DNA of 14,415 bases from positions 1 to 14,415 of the forward strand of contig JAADDU010000009.1 in NCBI GenBank assembly GCA_013153755.1. The letters are read 5' to 3'. Below are positions 1 through 6,343 of this stretch, one piece after another; positions within the stretch are counted from its first letter, which is position 1; each line of letters starts with the position of its first letter. A program made the translations under genes and the position numbers. This DNA is from Campylobacterota bacterium (GTDB lineage: Bacteria > Campylobacterota > Campylobacteria > Campylobacterales > Sulfurimonadaceae). The notes beneath the pieces were generated by a model that did not search any database, was not told the DNA's origin, and worked only from the letters and a program-made list of their open reading frames with translations.

Positions 1-1
1 G

Positions 2-88
2 ATAAAAATTATAAAAATACTAGAAGATATAAACAACAGCATTAAAGTTTTAAAAGCTATAGAGTTAAAAGAGATTCTCATTAAATAG
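2..88 (+). CDS. 3' end of an unidentified gene (partial)
   Basis: Frame 2 is open from the left edge to a TAG at 86-88 and encodes 28 residues rich in Ile, Lys and Leu (it ends ELKEILIK). The other two plus frames hit stops: TAA at 3-5 in frame 3 and at 43-45 in frame 1. The tail looks like an amphipathic helix, but too little is present to name a family. Its stop overlaps the stop of the convergent minus-strand gene by 8 bases, so there is no room for a separate intergenic terminator. It may also be a chance open frame, since the stretch is short. Confidence 0.4.
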   Translation: MKIIKILEDINNSIKVLKAIELKEILIK

Positions 89-623
89 TCCCACAATTAC
101 AAGTGTCTGATATATCAAGAAGAACAGGTCGAAGAGAAATCTTCCCCGATTTTATAGCTTCTAGATTTATGATAGGTTTTACTCTTTTACCTATGTTTAG
201 TGATATCATACATCCATCAGATAAAGTACTTTTAGAGTATGAAAAAGTTATGGCATTGTTCTCTTTTGCATAATGTAGCGCTTTTTTTATATTGCTTTTA
301 GTTGATGGTAAAAGGTAGTATATATTTGCTTTTAGACTTTGCTTTTTATTATATGAGATAAGTTTTGTTTCTATTTTGTGTTTATTTATCCCGTCTTTAT
401 ATTTTTTATCAATCTTTTTCTTTAGTAGTTTTGCACTTTTGTAAGTTGCTCTATCATGGTATATAATGATTTTAATCGCATCATTATCTAGTTTTTCTCT
501 AAACTTATAGTCCATAAGTGGTATCTTTGGTACTAGCGTAGCATGTATGCTTAGTAAAGATTCATTTATATTAATAGCAAATATAGTACTAAAAAGTATG
601 CTAATTATAAGTAAAAATTTCAT
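81..623 (-). CDS. YfiR-like periplasmic protein
   Basis: A 180-residue exported protein with a signal peptide at residues 1-16 (MKFLLIIS...TIFA). I recognise the YfiR/DUF4154 pattern. A central part ends in a hydrophobic strand (IYYLLPST, 100-107). The family-like tail runs from GCMISL at 137 through INLEAIKSGKISLRPVLL at about 152-169, where family members usually read GGMI... followed by INLxAAxxAGLxISSxLL. YfiR proteins act in the periplasm; in Pseudomonas YfiR represses the membrane diguanylate cyclase YfiN. Such proteins often sit beside TonB-dependent receptors and sensor kinases or GGDEF proteins. The gene starts one base after the stop of the receptor gene, so the two are surely co-transcribed and probably translationally coupled. 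Three cysteines (138, 175, 177) could form the disulphides typical of the family. No cyclase or kinase partner is visible. The family call is from pattern recognition only. Confidence 0.55.
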   Translation of the reverse strand: MKFLLIISILFSTIFAININESLLSIHATLVPKIPLMDYKFREKLDNDAIKIIIYHDRATYKSAKLLKKKIDKKYKDGINKHKIETKLISYNKKQSLKANIYYLLPSTKSNIKKALHYAKENNAITFSYSKSTLSDGCMISLNIGKRVKPIINLEAIKSGKISLRPVLLDISDTCNCGTI

Positions 624-624
624 T

Positions 625-2514
625 TTAAAAATCCAATGCTAGATTTAGCATAAACTCTCTACCACCATCATCAAAGTCTTGTTGATTTCTGCTGTTTGGT
701 AAAGGGTAGTAGATACTATCATTAAAAAGATTTTTAATATTTAGTGCTATAGTAAAATCCTTATACTCATAAGAAATGGTTTGGTCAAATACAAAACTAT
801 CTGTTAGTTGAGTTCTATAATCGCCTGTATCTCTATTGGGACTTGATGTGTATCTTAAAACTGAACCAAAATTAAGTCCAGCACTTGTTTGGTATGTTAA
901 AGAAGCAGATGCTAGTAAATTTGCAACATTAGGCAAATCAATTTTATCTTCACTCTCAGGTTCTATATGGCTAGCAAAGAGGTTAAATTCTAGTTGATTG
1001 TTTGGTGTATATATGTACTCAACTTCTGCACCTAAAAAGCTATTTTTAGAACTTTGTATATATCTTTGTGTCGTTATACTTTTTGTTATCATATCATTGA
1101 TTCTAGTTGAGTATACATTAAAACGGATAGTATGTTGTTGATTTGGTTTATATATAGCACCAACTTCTATGGAGTTTGATTTTTCAGCTTTTAAAATTGG
1201 GTTTGATGTTAGCTCTACCCAAGATGGCGCTCGAAAAGAGTGTGAGTAAAGTGCTTTAAAGCTAATCTCGGGGTTTAATTTATAAACAAGTCCTATATTT
1301 GGATTAAAAGTATTTCCGAAGTCATCATAGTTGTCGTATCTTAAACCTGTAGATAGGTTAAAGTTTTGCGTTAAAGAGTAAGTGTTATTTAGATATATAG
1401 ATAAAGTTTTTCTAGATAAATCAGGTTTTGAAATAGGTGTGATTTGTGTAGAACCTGCTTGCCATTGACTTTGAAGTGTTTTAGCATATTCGTATTTTAA
1501 TCCTATTAAAAGTTCATTGTCTTTTATGGATTTTGAGATGAGGTTAATTTCAGCTAAGTAAGAGTTTTCTTTATAGAGAGTATTTATCGCAAAGTTTCTA
1601 GGATGTATTGTATCTACCTCTTGTATGTATCTGTTATAGGTAGCCATAAAGTTTATTTGGTTGTTTTGATTTATGTTTGTGTTATAAGAGAGTTGCGTAT
1701 ATATAGATGTGTTTTTATTTTGGAACTTATCTCTATCCTTATCTAGCATGCCGATTATACCATAGGCATTACCTATATCTGATTTTTTGATTCTAGTTAG
1801 TAATGATAGTTTTTTATTTGTTATATTTACACCAAAAGAGTAATCATCTAAGTGTCTATCACTATCTCCCCCTTGGTTTGCTGGATTTGCACTTACATAT
1901 ATGGTTTTGTTGTTTTTTTGTGAATAAGCATCTAAGGCAAGTTTAAAACCATTAAGCTCTGTAGATAAGTAAGTACCTATTTTTGAACCATCATAGCTTC
2001 CTTTTGAGACAAAGATGGAATTTTGGATATCTTCTTGAGATATATTTGTAATGATGTTTATAACACCACTTATGGCATTTGAACCATATAAAATAGAACC
2101 AGACCCTCTAATGACTTCTATACGTTTAACAAGTTCTATGGGAAAGTCAAGATAGTAGTAGATTGAACCTCTGTAGCTATTGTTTATGGTAACACCATCT
2201 ACCATAAGTTTAACTTCCCCTTTTTGGGTTACTCCTCGAAAGACTATTGTGCTTACACCACTAGATTCTTTTTGTAGTTGAACCCCTGGAACAAAAGCTA
2301 AAGCTTCAAATACATTTTTTACTCCAAATTTTTTTAATTTTTTACTATGAAGTATGGTAACAAATGATGGAGTTTCATCTATGTTAAGTTTAGTCTTTGT
2401 AGCTATCTCACTAACATCATCTAAGCTTTTTAGAAAATCATCTTCAAGATTTACAGTATTTTGGGCATATAACAAGCTTAATGTAGATAAAAGAGTTAAT
2501 ATATATTGTTTCAT
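625..2514 (-). CDS. TonB-dependent outer-membrane receptor
   Basis: A 629-residue outer-membrane gated porin expected to import a scarce ligand (siderophore, cobalamin or similar) using TonB-ExbBD energy. It has a signal peptide at residues 1-17 and a plug domain at about 40-156 with the expected landmarks: ETPSFVTILHSKKLKKFG, FVPGVQL, FRGVTQKGEVKLMVDGV, and the VIRGSGSILYGSNAISGVINIIT-type end. About 470 residues of beta-strand-rich barrel follow, ending in aromatic Phe (LNLALDF), the usual barrel-assembly signal. The length is normal for BtuB/CirA-type receptors. I could not pick out a confident TonB box; the region LDDVSEIATKTKLNID before the plug is where one would lie. Start: ATG at 2514-2512, with AAAGG on the minus strand at 2526-2522, 7 bases upstream. 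It is the first gene of a two-gene unit with the YfiR-like protein. The substrate cannot be deduced here. Confidence 0.93.
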   Translation of the reverse strand: MKQYILTLLSTLSLLYAQNTVNLEDDFLKSLDDVSEIATKTKLNIDETPSFVTILHSKKLKKFGVKNVFEALAFVPGVQLQKESSGVSTIVFRGVTQKGEVKLMVDGVTINNSYRGSIYYYLDFPIELVKRIEVIRGSGSILYGSNAISGVINIITNISQEDIQNSIFVSKGSYDGSKIGTYLSTELNGFKLALDAYSQKNNKTIYVSANPANQGGDSDRHLDDYSFGVNITNKKLSLLTRIKKSDIGNAYGIIGMLDKDRDKFQNKNTSIYTQLSYNTNINQNNQINFMATYNRYIQEVDTIHPRNFAINTLYKENSYLAEINLISKSIKDNELLIGLKYEYAKTLQSQWQAGSTQITPISKPDLSRKTLSIYLNNTYSLTQNFNLSTGLRYDNYDDFGNTFNPNIGLVYKLNPEISFKALYSHSFRAPSWVELTSNPILKAEKSNSIEVGAIYKPNQQHTIRFNVYSTRINDMITKSITTQRYIQSSKNSFLGAEVEYIYTPNNQLEFNLFASHIEPESEDKIDLPNVANLLASASLTYQTSAGLNFGSVLRYTSSPNRDTGDYRTQLTDSFVFDQTISYEYKDFTIALNIKNLFNDSIYYPLPNSRNQQDFDDGGREFMLNLALDF

Positions 2515-2549
2515 GTTTATGCCTTTGTGTTATCGCCTATATACTAAGT

Positions 2550-2555
2550 ATTATA
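2550..2555 (-). promoter_or_regulatory. Candidate sigma-70 -10 box for the receptor-YfiR unit
   Basis: The minus strand reads GGGTATATAAT, with a perfect TATAAT at 2555-2550. A start site near 2543 would give a leader of about 28 bases before the receptor ATG. No good -35 is visible, which is common in Campylobacterota. An 11-base palindrome (ATACT-A-AGTAT, 2541-2551) covers the expected start site and could be an operator. I see no convincing Fur box. Confidence 0.45.
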
Positions 2556-2565
2556 TACCCACTTG

Positions 2566-2573
2566 TATAAAAT
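2566..2573 (+). promoter_or_regulatory. Candidate -10 region for the exonuclease-rsmD gene cluster
   Basis: The plus strand reads TTGTATAAAAT, with TATAAA at 2566-2571 or TAAAAT at 2568-2573, about 50 bases before the ATG at 2622. It is back-to-back with the receptor promoter, so the two -35 regions would overlap the opposite -10 boxes and could compete for polymerase. The region is AT-rich, so such matches are cheap. Confidence 0.3.
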
Positions 2574-2621
2574 AAACCTTTTATTTGATATACTTCTGGC
2601 AAAAATACTAGAGGAAGTTTG

Positions 2622-3041
2622 ATGAGTTCTGCACTTGATAGGCTAAAAAATCTAACAAATAAAATTTCATCTTATGAGACACAAAGAAGAGAAAATCTTA
2701 AGATTTTAGAAACCATATATAAAGAGATAGGGATAGATAAAAAAGTAGACAATTTTTTAAAATTATTTGAGTTTAAAGCCATAAATCTATCTGGTGCATC
2801 TCTTTTGAGTGAAGATTTAGGGGAGATAAAAAAAGGAAAGTACTTACAAATCCTTGCTATAAGTTATGATAAAAATGCCGTAAAAAAAAGTACAAATATC
2901 TCTTTGGCTTATTTTGGAAAAGTTGAAAATGTAGATGAAAAGTTAAAAGACAGAGTAGTAGAGTTTATCATCAGATATAGGTTTGAGAAGAGTTTTATAA
3001 CATTAGAGAACTATTATGATATGTTAGGTCAAATTAAGTGA
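2622..3041 (+). CDS. Hypothetical protein, 139 aa, first gene of the exonuclease-rsmD cluster
   Basis: I do not recognise this 139-residue protein. It has no signal peptide or membrane segment and is rich in Lys and Glu. The N-terminal half looks helical and possibly coiled-coil (about residues 3-35, LDRLKNLTNKISSYETQRRE). The second half alternates strand-like stretches (KYLQILAISY, NISLAYFGKV) with a C-terminal helix. I chose ATG at 2622 over the in-frame TTG at 2619 because GAGGAAG at 2611-2617 lies 4 bases before the ATG and too close to the TTG. Its stop TGA shares bases with the GTG start of the exonuclease (GTGA), so the two are translationally coupled. The context suggests a cytoplasmic role linked to the next genes, but nothing in the sequence says which. 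Confidence 0.8.
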   Translation: MSSALDRLKNLTNKISSYETQRRENLKILETIYKEIGIDKKVDNFLKLFEFKAINLSGASLLSEDLGEIKKGKYLQILAISYDKNAVKKSTNISLAYFGKVENVDEKLKDRVVEFIIRYRFEKSFITLENYYDMLGQIK

Positions 3042-3736
3042 TAATTTTCATAGATGTAGAGACAACAGGTTTAGAGGAAAAAGATAAACTTTGTTCAGTT
3101 GGAGTTGTAGCTGTTGAAGATGACAATAATATAGTTGAATTTTATGAGTTAGTTAATGAAGGTAAAAAGATTTCACCTAGTGCATCTAGCATAAACCATA
3201 TAACAAATGAGATGTTAAAAGGTAAACCTAAGTTCTCAGATACTAGAGTATATGAATTTTTGCAAGAAAATACCACTGCATCTAACATCATAGTTGGACA
3301 TAATGTTGAGTTTGATTTAGCTATGCTTAGAAAAAGTGGTTTTGATTTTATAGGTAAAAGTATAGATACACTAAGAGCTACAAAACATCTCATCCCCGAA
3401 TGTGAATTCTTTTCCCTTCAGTATTTAAGATATGAGCTAAAACTTTATAAACAAGAGTCTAAGCCATTAGTAGCTCATAATGCTTTAGATGATGCTAAAG
3501 TTTTAAAATATCTATATGAATATCTTTTAGAGTATGCTTCTATAGATACTTTAGTAGAATTAAGCACTAAAAATATCTTGATAGATAAGTTTAAGTATGG
3601 TAAATATGCTGGTCATTACATAGAAGACATATCTGTAAATGACAGAGGTTATCTAGAGTGGATGCTCTCAAATATGTTGGATTTAGATGAAGATTTACGA
3701 TATAGTATCGAGTACTTTTTAAAAGGAGAATCATGA
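3038..3736 (+). CDS. DEDDh-type 3'-5' exonuclease with DUF3820-like C-terminal tail
   Basis: A 232-residue cytoplasmic nuclease of the DnaQ/epsilon superfamily, which removes nucleotides from 3' ends using two metal ions. All catalytic positions are visible: Exo I FIDVETTG (Asp6, Glu8), Exo II VGHNVEFDLAML (Asp93) and Exo III VAHNALDDA (His147, Asp152), the DEDDh arrangement. After the nuclease domain (about 1-165), residues about 184-212 read KFKYGKYAGHYIEDI...GYLEWML. This resembles the short DUF3820 module (FGKYKG...P..YL.W) found at the end of some exonucleases and helicases. The start is GTG at 3038, overlapping the upstream stop by 4 bases; no ATG fits, since the DVETTG motif begins only five residues later. 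It is probably an accessory repair or RNA/DNA-trimming exonuclease rather than the replicative epsilon subunit, though this is inference. Confidence 0.88.
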   Translation: MIIFIDVETTGLEEKDKLCSVGVVAVEDDNNIVEFYELVNEGKKISPSASSINHITNEMLKGKPKFSDTRVYEFLQENTTASNIIVGHNVEFDLAMLRKSGFDFIGKSIDTLRATKHLIPECEFFSLQYLRYELKLYKQESKPLVAHNALDDAKVLKYLYEYLLEYASIDTLVELSTKNILIDKFKYGKYAGHYIEDISVNDRGYLEWMLSNMLDLDEDLRYSIEYFLKGES

Positions 3737-4074
3737 AAATAGCTATAGAGTGTAAGTCATTACTACTTCAAAAATCATTGGAAGTTTTTTTAGAACCATA
3801 TTTGAGTTCTATAAAGCAGTGTGATGTTATAGTTTGTGATTTTAAATCTAGTGATAAAAAATCTTTTTATATATCTCAAGAGATAGATGCAGACCTTATA
3901 AAACCTTTTAGTAAATCTTCTCTTATCATGGCATTAGAAGCTAGATGCAGTGCTTTAGAGGATAAAGAAGATGATGTTTTAGATTTTGAAGTGTTACAAA
4001 AACGCATAGAATCACTTACTAAAGAGTATCAAGATAATATCTTAAAAACAGTTAAGGCGTTTTATGAAAAGTAG
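3733..4074 (+). CDS. Small protein resembling a minimal response-regulator receiver domain
   Basis: A 113-residue cytoplasmic protein of no family I can name. Residues 1-71 read like a shortened CheY fold. A first strand (MKIAIEC) is followed by a helix and a strand CDVIVCDF ending at Asp36, where receivers carry the phospho-acceptor. Then comes ADLIKPFSKSSLIMALEA (53-70), very like the receiver beta5-alpha5 end with its conserved Lys-Pro (Lys57-Pro58). The part between Asp36 and KPF is much shorter than in a true receiver, and the acidic pair of the first loop is missing, so phosphorylation is doubtful. Residues 84-113 form a charged helix. It has a good start: AAGGAGA at 3723-3729 before ATG 3733, with a 4-base overlap (ATGA) to the exonuclease. 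Its 3' end overlaps rsmD by 11 bases. Confidence 0.8.
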   Translation: MKIAIECKSLLLQKSLEVFLEPYLSSIKQCDVIVCDFKSSDKKSFYISQEIDADLIKPFSKSSLIMALEARCSALEDKEDDVLDFEVLQKRIESLTKEYQDNILKTVKAFYEK

Positions 4075-4654
4075 TCCTTTAACAAAAAAAATCATTAGTG
4101 GAAAATTTAAAAACAAAGTCTTAAAACTACCATCTAAAACAACAACAAGAAGTTCTAAAAATATAGTTTTAGAATCTTTTTTTAACACCATTCAGTTTGA
4201 GATTATAGATGCAGTGTTTGTTGAGGTATTTTCAGGTAGTGGTTCTATAGGACTTGAAGCTTTAAGTCGAGGGGCTGGTAAGATTGTTTTTATGGAAAAA
4301 GATAAAGATGCACTAAAAGTTTTAAAACAAAACATAGCCATAACAGACCCAACTAGATGCGATGTATTTGGTGGAGATAGTTTTAAAAATATAGATGCAG
4401 TGGTTTCGAAGCTAAAAAGAGAAAAAACTGATGCTTATTTTTATATAGACCCACCTTTTAGTATAAGAGAGGGGATGGAAGATATATATGAAAAGATGAT
4501 AAAAATGATAGCATCTATTCCTCAAGATGTAGTAAAACTTATCATCATAGAACATATGAGTTCTTTAGAAATTCCAGATAACATAGGTAATTTTAAAAAA
4601 CAAAAATCTAAAAAGTTTGGAAACACAACTCTCTCCTACCTAACTTTGGAATAA
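4064..4654 (+). CDS. rsmD: 16S rRNA (guanine966-N2)-methyltransferase RsmD
   Basis: A 196-residue SAM-dependent methyltransferase that modifies G966 of 16S rRNA during 30S assembly. The N-terminus KIISGKFKNKVLKLP matches the RsmD opening (RIISGkykGrkL..P), followed by TTRSSKNIVLESFFNTI. SAM motif I is VEVFSGSGSIGLEALSRGA (53-71), with acidic Glu78 after strand 2. Catalytic motif IV is YIDPPF (127-132), where most family members have DPPY. The end KSKKFGNTTLSYL matches the usual family tail. The length is typical. ATG 4064 has AAGGCG at 4053-4058 and overlaps the preceding gene by 11 bases. It is the last gene of the four-gene cluster. The sigma-54 promoter for flgI overlaps its last codons. 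The motifs are clear; another N6/N2 methyltransferase of the same fold is the only real alternative. Confidence 0.9.
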   Translation: MKSSPLTKKIISGKFKNKVLKLPSKTTTRSSKNIVLESFFNTIQFEIIDAVFVEVFSGSGSIGLEALSRGAGKIVFMEKDKDALKVLKQNIAITDPTRCDVFGGDSFKNIDAVVSKLKREKTDAYFYIDPPFSIREGMEDIYEKMIKMIASIPQDVVKLIIIEHMSSLEIPDNIGNFKKQKSKKFGNTTLSYLTLE

Positions 4655-4662
4655 TATTTGCT
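4646..4662 (+). promoter_or_regulatory. Sigma-54 (-24/-12) promoter of flgI
   Basis: TTTGGAAT followed by AATA and TTTGCT gives GG at 4648-4649 and GC at 4660-4661, separated by exactly 10 bases. The flanks match the Campylobacter sigma-54 consensus (TTTGGAA...TTTGCT). The predicted start near 4673 leaves a very short leader with AAAAGGA at 4677-4683 and the flgI ATG at 4690. The -24 element lies inside the last codons of rsmD. Transcription would need the flagellar activator FlgR (NtrC type), as is known for middle flagellar genes in this phylum. Confidence 0.85.
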
Positions 4663-4689
4663 ATCTCATAGCTAGTAAAAGGACTGGTT

Positions 4690-5736
4690 ATGAAGATTGT
4701 TATCTTATTTTTATTTATATTGACATCCATATATGCTACAAAGATTAGTGATGTAGCTAACATAGTTGGTGTTCGCGATAATCAAATCATAGGCTATTCA
4801 CTTGTAGTTGGTCTTAAAAAAACAGGTGATGGTACAACTTCAAAGTTCACTCTACAATCTATCTCAAATATGTTAAAAGCTATGAATATAGATATGAAAC
4901 CCATAGATATAAAGTCAAAAAATGTTGCTGCTGTTGTTGTTACTGCAAATCTAGCTCCATTTTCTCGTCAGGGAGATAAGTTTGATATCACAGTATCATC
5001 CATCGGAGATGCTAAGTCTTTAGAGGGTGGAACACTTTTAATGACACCTTTAAAAGGGGTTGATGGTAAGATATACGCTCTTGCTCAAGGTGCCATAAGT
5101 ATAGGTGGTAAAAATACTAGAGGAGCAGGAAGTGAATCTCATCCAACTGTTGGAGTTGTTTATGAAGGTGCTTTGGTTGAGAGGGAGATAAACATAGACT
5201 TATACCATCAAGAGTATGCAACACTATCTTTAAAAGAGTCAAATTTTAAAAACTCTGTAGCTATCCAAAAGGCTATAAATAGTTTTTATGCTACACAAGT
5301 TGCAGTTGCGATGGACCCTAGAACCATAAAGCTAAAAAGACCACAAAACAAAAGCATGATAGAGTTTTTAGCACAAATCCAAGATATAGATATGGACTAC
5401 ATAACAAAAAGTAGAATTATCATAAATGAAAGAACAGGAACTATAGTTGCTGGTGTAGATATAGAGGTTAAGCCTATAGTCTTAACTCATGGAGATATAA
5501 CTATAAAGATAACTCCTCAAGATAACCTATCTAAACCAGAGGGTTCTATGGAAGTTGATAATGATTTAGTTATAGGTTTAAATGAAAATGAACTTTATAC
5601 AAAAAAAGGTACAACAACAGTTGCAAATGTAGTTCGTTCCCTACAAAAGCTTGGTGCTACACCAAAAGATATCATAGCGATTTTAGAAGCTATGAAAAGT
5701 GCTGGTAGTATCTCTGCAGAGTTAAAAGTTATATAA
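4690..5736 (+). CDS. flgI: Flagellar P-ring protein FlgI
   Basis: A 348-residue periplasmic protein that forms the P-ring, the bushing around the flagellar rod in the peptidoglycan layer. It has a cleavable signal peptide at residues 1-16 (MKIVILFLFILTSIYA). The mature start carries the family signature: KISDVANIVGVRDNQIIGYS followed by LVVGLKKTGDGT. Further conserved blocks are NVAAVVVTANLAPFSRQGDKFDI and SSIGDAKSLEGGTLLMTPL, then ALAQGAISIGG and, near the end, TVANVVRSLQKLGATPKDIIAILEAMKSAGSISAEL. The length is standard. ATG 4690 follows AAAAGGA at 4677-4683. It is the first gene of the sigma-54-driven unit and is followed after 13 bases by flgJ. Confidence 0.97.
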   Translation: MKIVILFLFILTSIYATKISDVANIVGVRDNQIIGYSLVVGLKKTGDGTTSKFTLQSISNMLKAMNIDMKPIDIKSKNVAAVVVTANLAPFSRQGDKFDITVSSIGDAKSLEGGTLLMTPLKGVDGKIYALAQGAISIGGKNTRGAGSESHPTVGVVYEGALVEREINIDLYHQEYATLSLKESNFKNSVAIQKAINSFYATQVAVAMDPRTIKLKRPQNKSMIEFLAQIQDIDMDYITKSRIIINERTGTIVAGVDIEVKPIVLTHGDITIKITPQDNLSKPEGSMEVDNDLVIGLNENELYTKKGTTTVANVVRSLQKLGATPKDIIAILEAMKSAGSISAELKVI

Positions 5737-5749
5737 GGAAAGATGGAAA

Positions 5750-6040
5750 ATGTACGCTTTAAATTCGCTAAATAATTCTATGCCAAATAGTCCTATCCCA
5801 AAGATAGATGATAAGGTTAAAGATGCAAAGCTAAGAGAACAAACTGATGCTTTTGAAGCTATCATAGTTAAGATGCTTTTAGATAATGCTGCAAAAGATG
5901 AGAAAAATCTATTTTCATCACAAAATGACCCAGGCGATAAGATATATAAGTCCATGTATAGAGATGAGTTAAGTAAAGCAAGTGCTGGAAGTTTTGGCTT
6001 TTCACAAATGCTTTATGATTTTTTATCTCAAAAGAGTTGA
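5750..6040 (+). CDS. flgJ: FlgJ-type rod-binding protein, single domain
   Basis: A 96-residue protein matching only the N-terminal rod-binding domain of FlgJ, which caps and scaffolds the growing rod in the periplasm. Family features are QTDAFEAIIVKMLLDNA (31-47) and the region around YKSMYRDELSKASAGSFGFSQMLYDFL. The peptidoglycan-hydrolase domain of enterobacterial FlgJ (about 150 further residues) is absent and the gene ends cleanly. This short form is normal in Campylobacterota, where the hydrolase is encoded elsewhere. No Sec signal is seen, as expected for a type III export substrate. ATG 5750 is preceded by AAGGAAAG at 5735-5741; the nearer ATG at 5743 is out of frame. It lies 13 bases after flgI and 69 bases before flgM. 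Confidence 0.9.
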   Translation: MYALNSLNNSMPNSPIPKIDDKVKDAKLREQTDAFEAIIVKMLLDNAAKDEKNLFSSQNDPGDKIYKSMYRDELSKASAGSFGFSQMLYDFLSQKS

Positions 6041-6063
6041 TAAATATATATTTTTGCCGATAT
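6037..6063 (+). promoter_or_regulatory. Sigma-28 (FliA) promoter of flgM
   Basis: GCCGATAT at 6056-6063 is a one-base variant of the FliA -10 consensus GCCGATAA. Eleven bases upstream, TTGATAAA at 6037-6044 takes the -35 position but matches TAAAGTTT poorly, as is usual for this sigma factor in Campylobacterota. Start expected near 6070. It begins exactly at the flgJ stop and would let sigma-28 transcribe its own inhibitor (flgM) with flgN and flgK, in addition to read-through from the sigma-54 promoter. Confidence 0.75.
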
Positions 6064-6076
6064 AGTTGCTAAAGAA

Positions 6077-6090
6077 CCTCTTTTAAGAGG
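6077..6090 (+). promoter_or_regulatory. Small hairpin in the flgM leader
   Basis: CCTCTTTTAAGAGG is a perfect inverted repeat that can fold into a 5-bp stem with a TTTA loop. It lies in the leader between the predicted sigma-28 start (about 6070) and the flgM Shine-Dalgarno AAGGA at 6099-6103. No T-run follows directly, so it is not a normal intrinsic terminator. It may stabilise the 5' end or be a protein-binding site; this is a guess. Confidence 0.4.
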
Positions 6091-6109
6091 CTATAAATAA
6101 GGATAAATT

Positions 6110-6316
6110 ATGATTTCTCAAATCAATTCTTCTGCATTGCGTAATGCTTATGCAACTAACTTTGGTGAATCTAAAGATACACAAAAGATGGGTAGTGTCG
6201 TTTCAAAACAAGGTGATACAAGCAAGGTGGAGCAGATAAAAGAAGCTCTTGCATCTGGCGAGTATAAAATCAACTTAGAGGCTCTTTCAAGTAAGATAGC
6301 ACAAGAGTTACTTTAG
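6110..6316 (+). CDS. flgM: Anti-sigma-28 factor FlgM
   Basis: A 68-residue protein that binds FliA (sigma-28) and holds it inactive until the hook is complete, after which FlgM is normally secreted through the flagellar export apparatus. Residues 39-68 (SKVEQIKEALASGEY, then KINLEALSSKIAQELL) fit the conserved FlgM C-terminus that binds sigma: a helix, the SGEYKI turn, then a final helix ending in LL. The N-terminal 37 residues are polar and look disordered, as is typical. It is shorter than enterobacterial FlgM (about 97 residues), in line with Campylobacterota. ATG 6110 follows AAGGA at 6099-6103. It sits under its own sigma-28-type promoter within the flgI-flgK cluster. Confidence 0.92.
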   Translation: MISQINSSALRNAYATNFGESKDTQKMGSVVSKQGDTSKVEQIKEALASGEYKINLEALSSKIAQELL

Positions 6317-6343
6317 GTTTAGTAAAAAAGATAGGGGTTAAAG

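Noticed and set aside
2354..2575. 73-codon plus-strand open frame
   Set aside because: It lies antisense to the N-terminal part of the receptor gene and reads into the promoter region; no family resemblance or ribosome site.
4660..4672. Inverted repeat GCTAT-CTC-ATAGC as a terminator for rsmD
   Set aside because: The stem is only 5 bp, no T-run follows, and it coincides with the -12 element and start region of the sigma-54 promoter.
5750..6040. Truncated flgJ as a pseudogene
   Set aside because: The rod-binding domain is complete and a stand-alone form is usual in Campylobacterota; there is no remnant of a hydrolase domain downstream.
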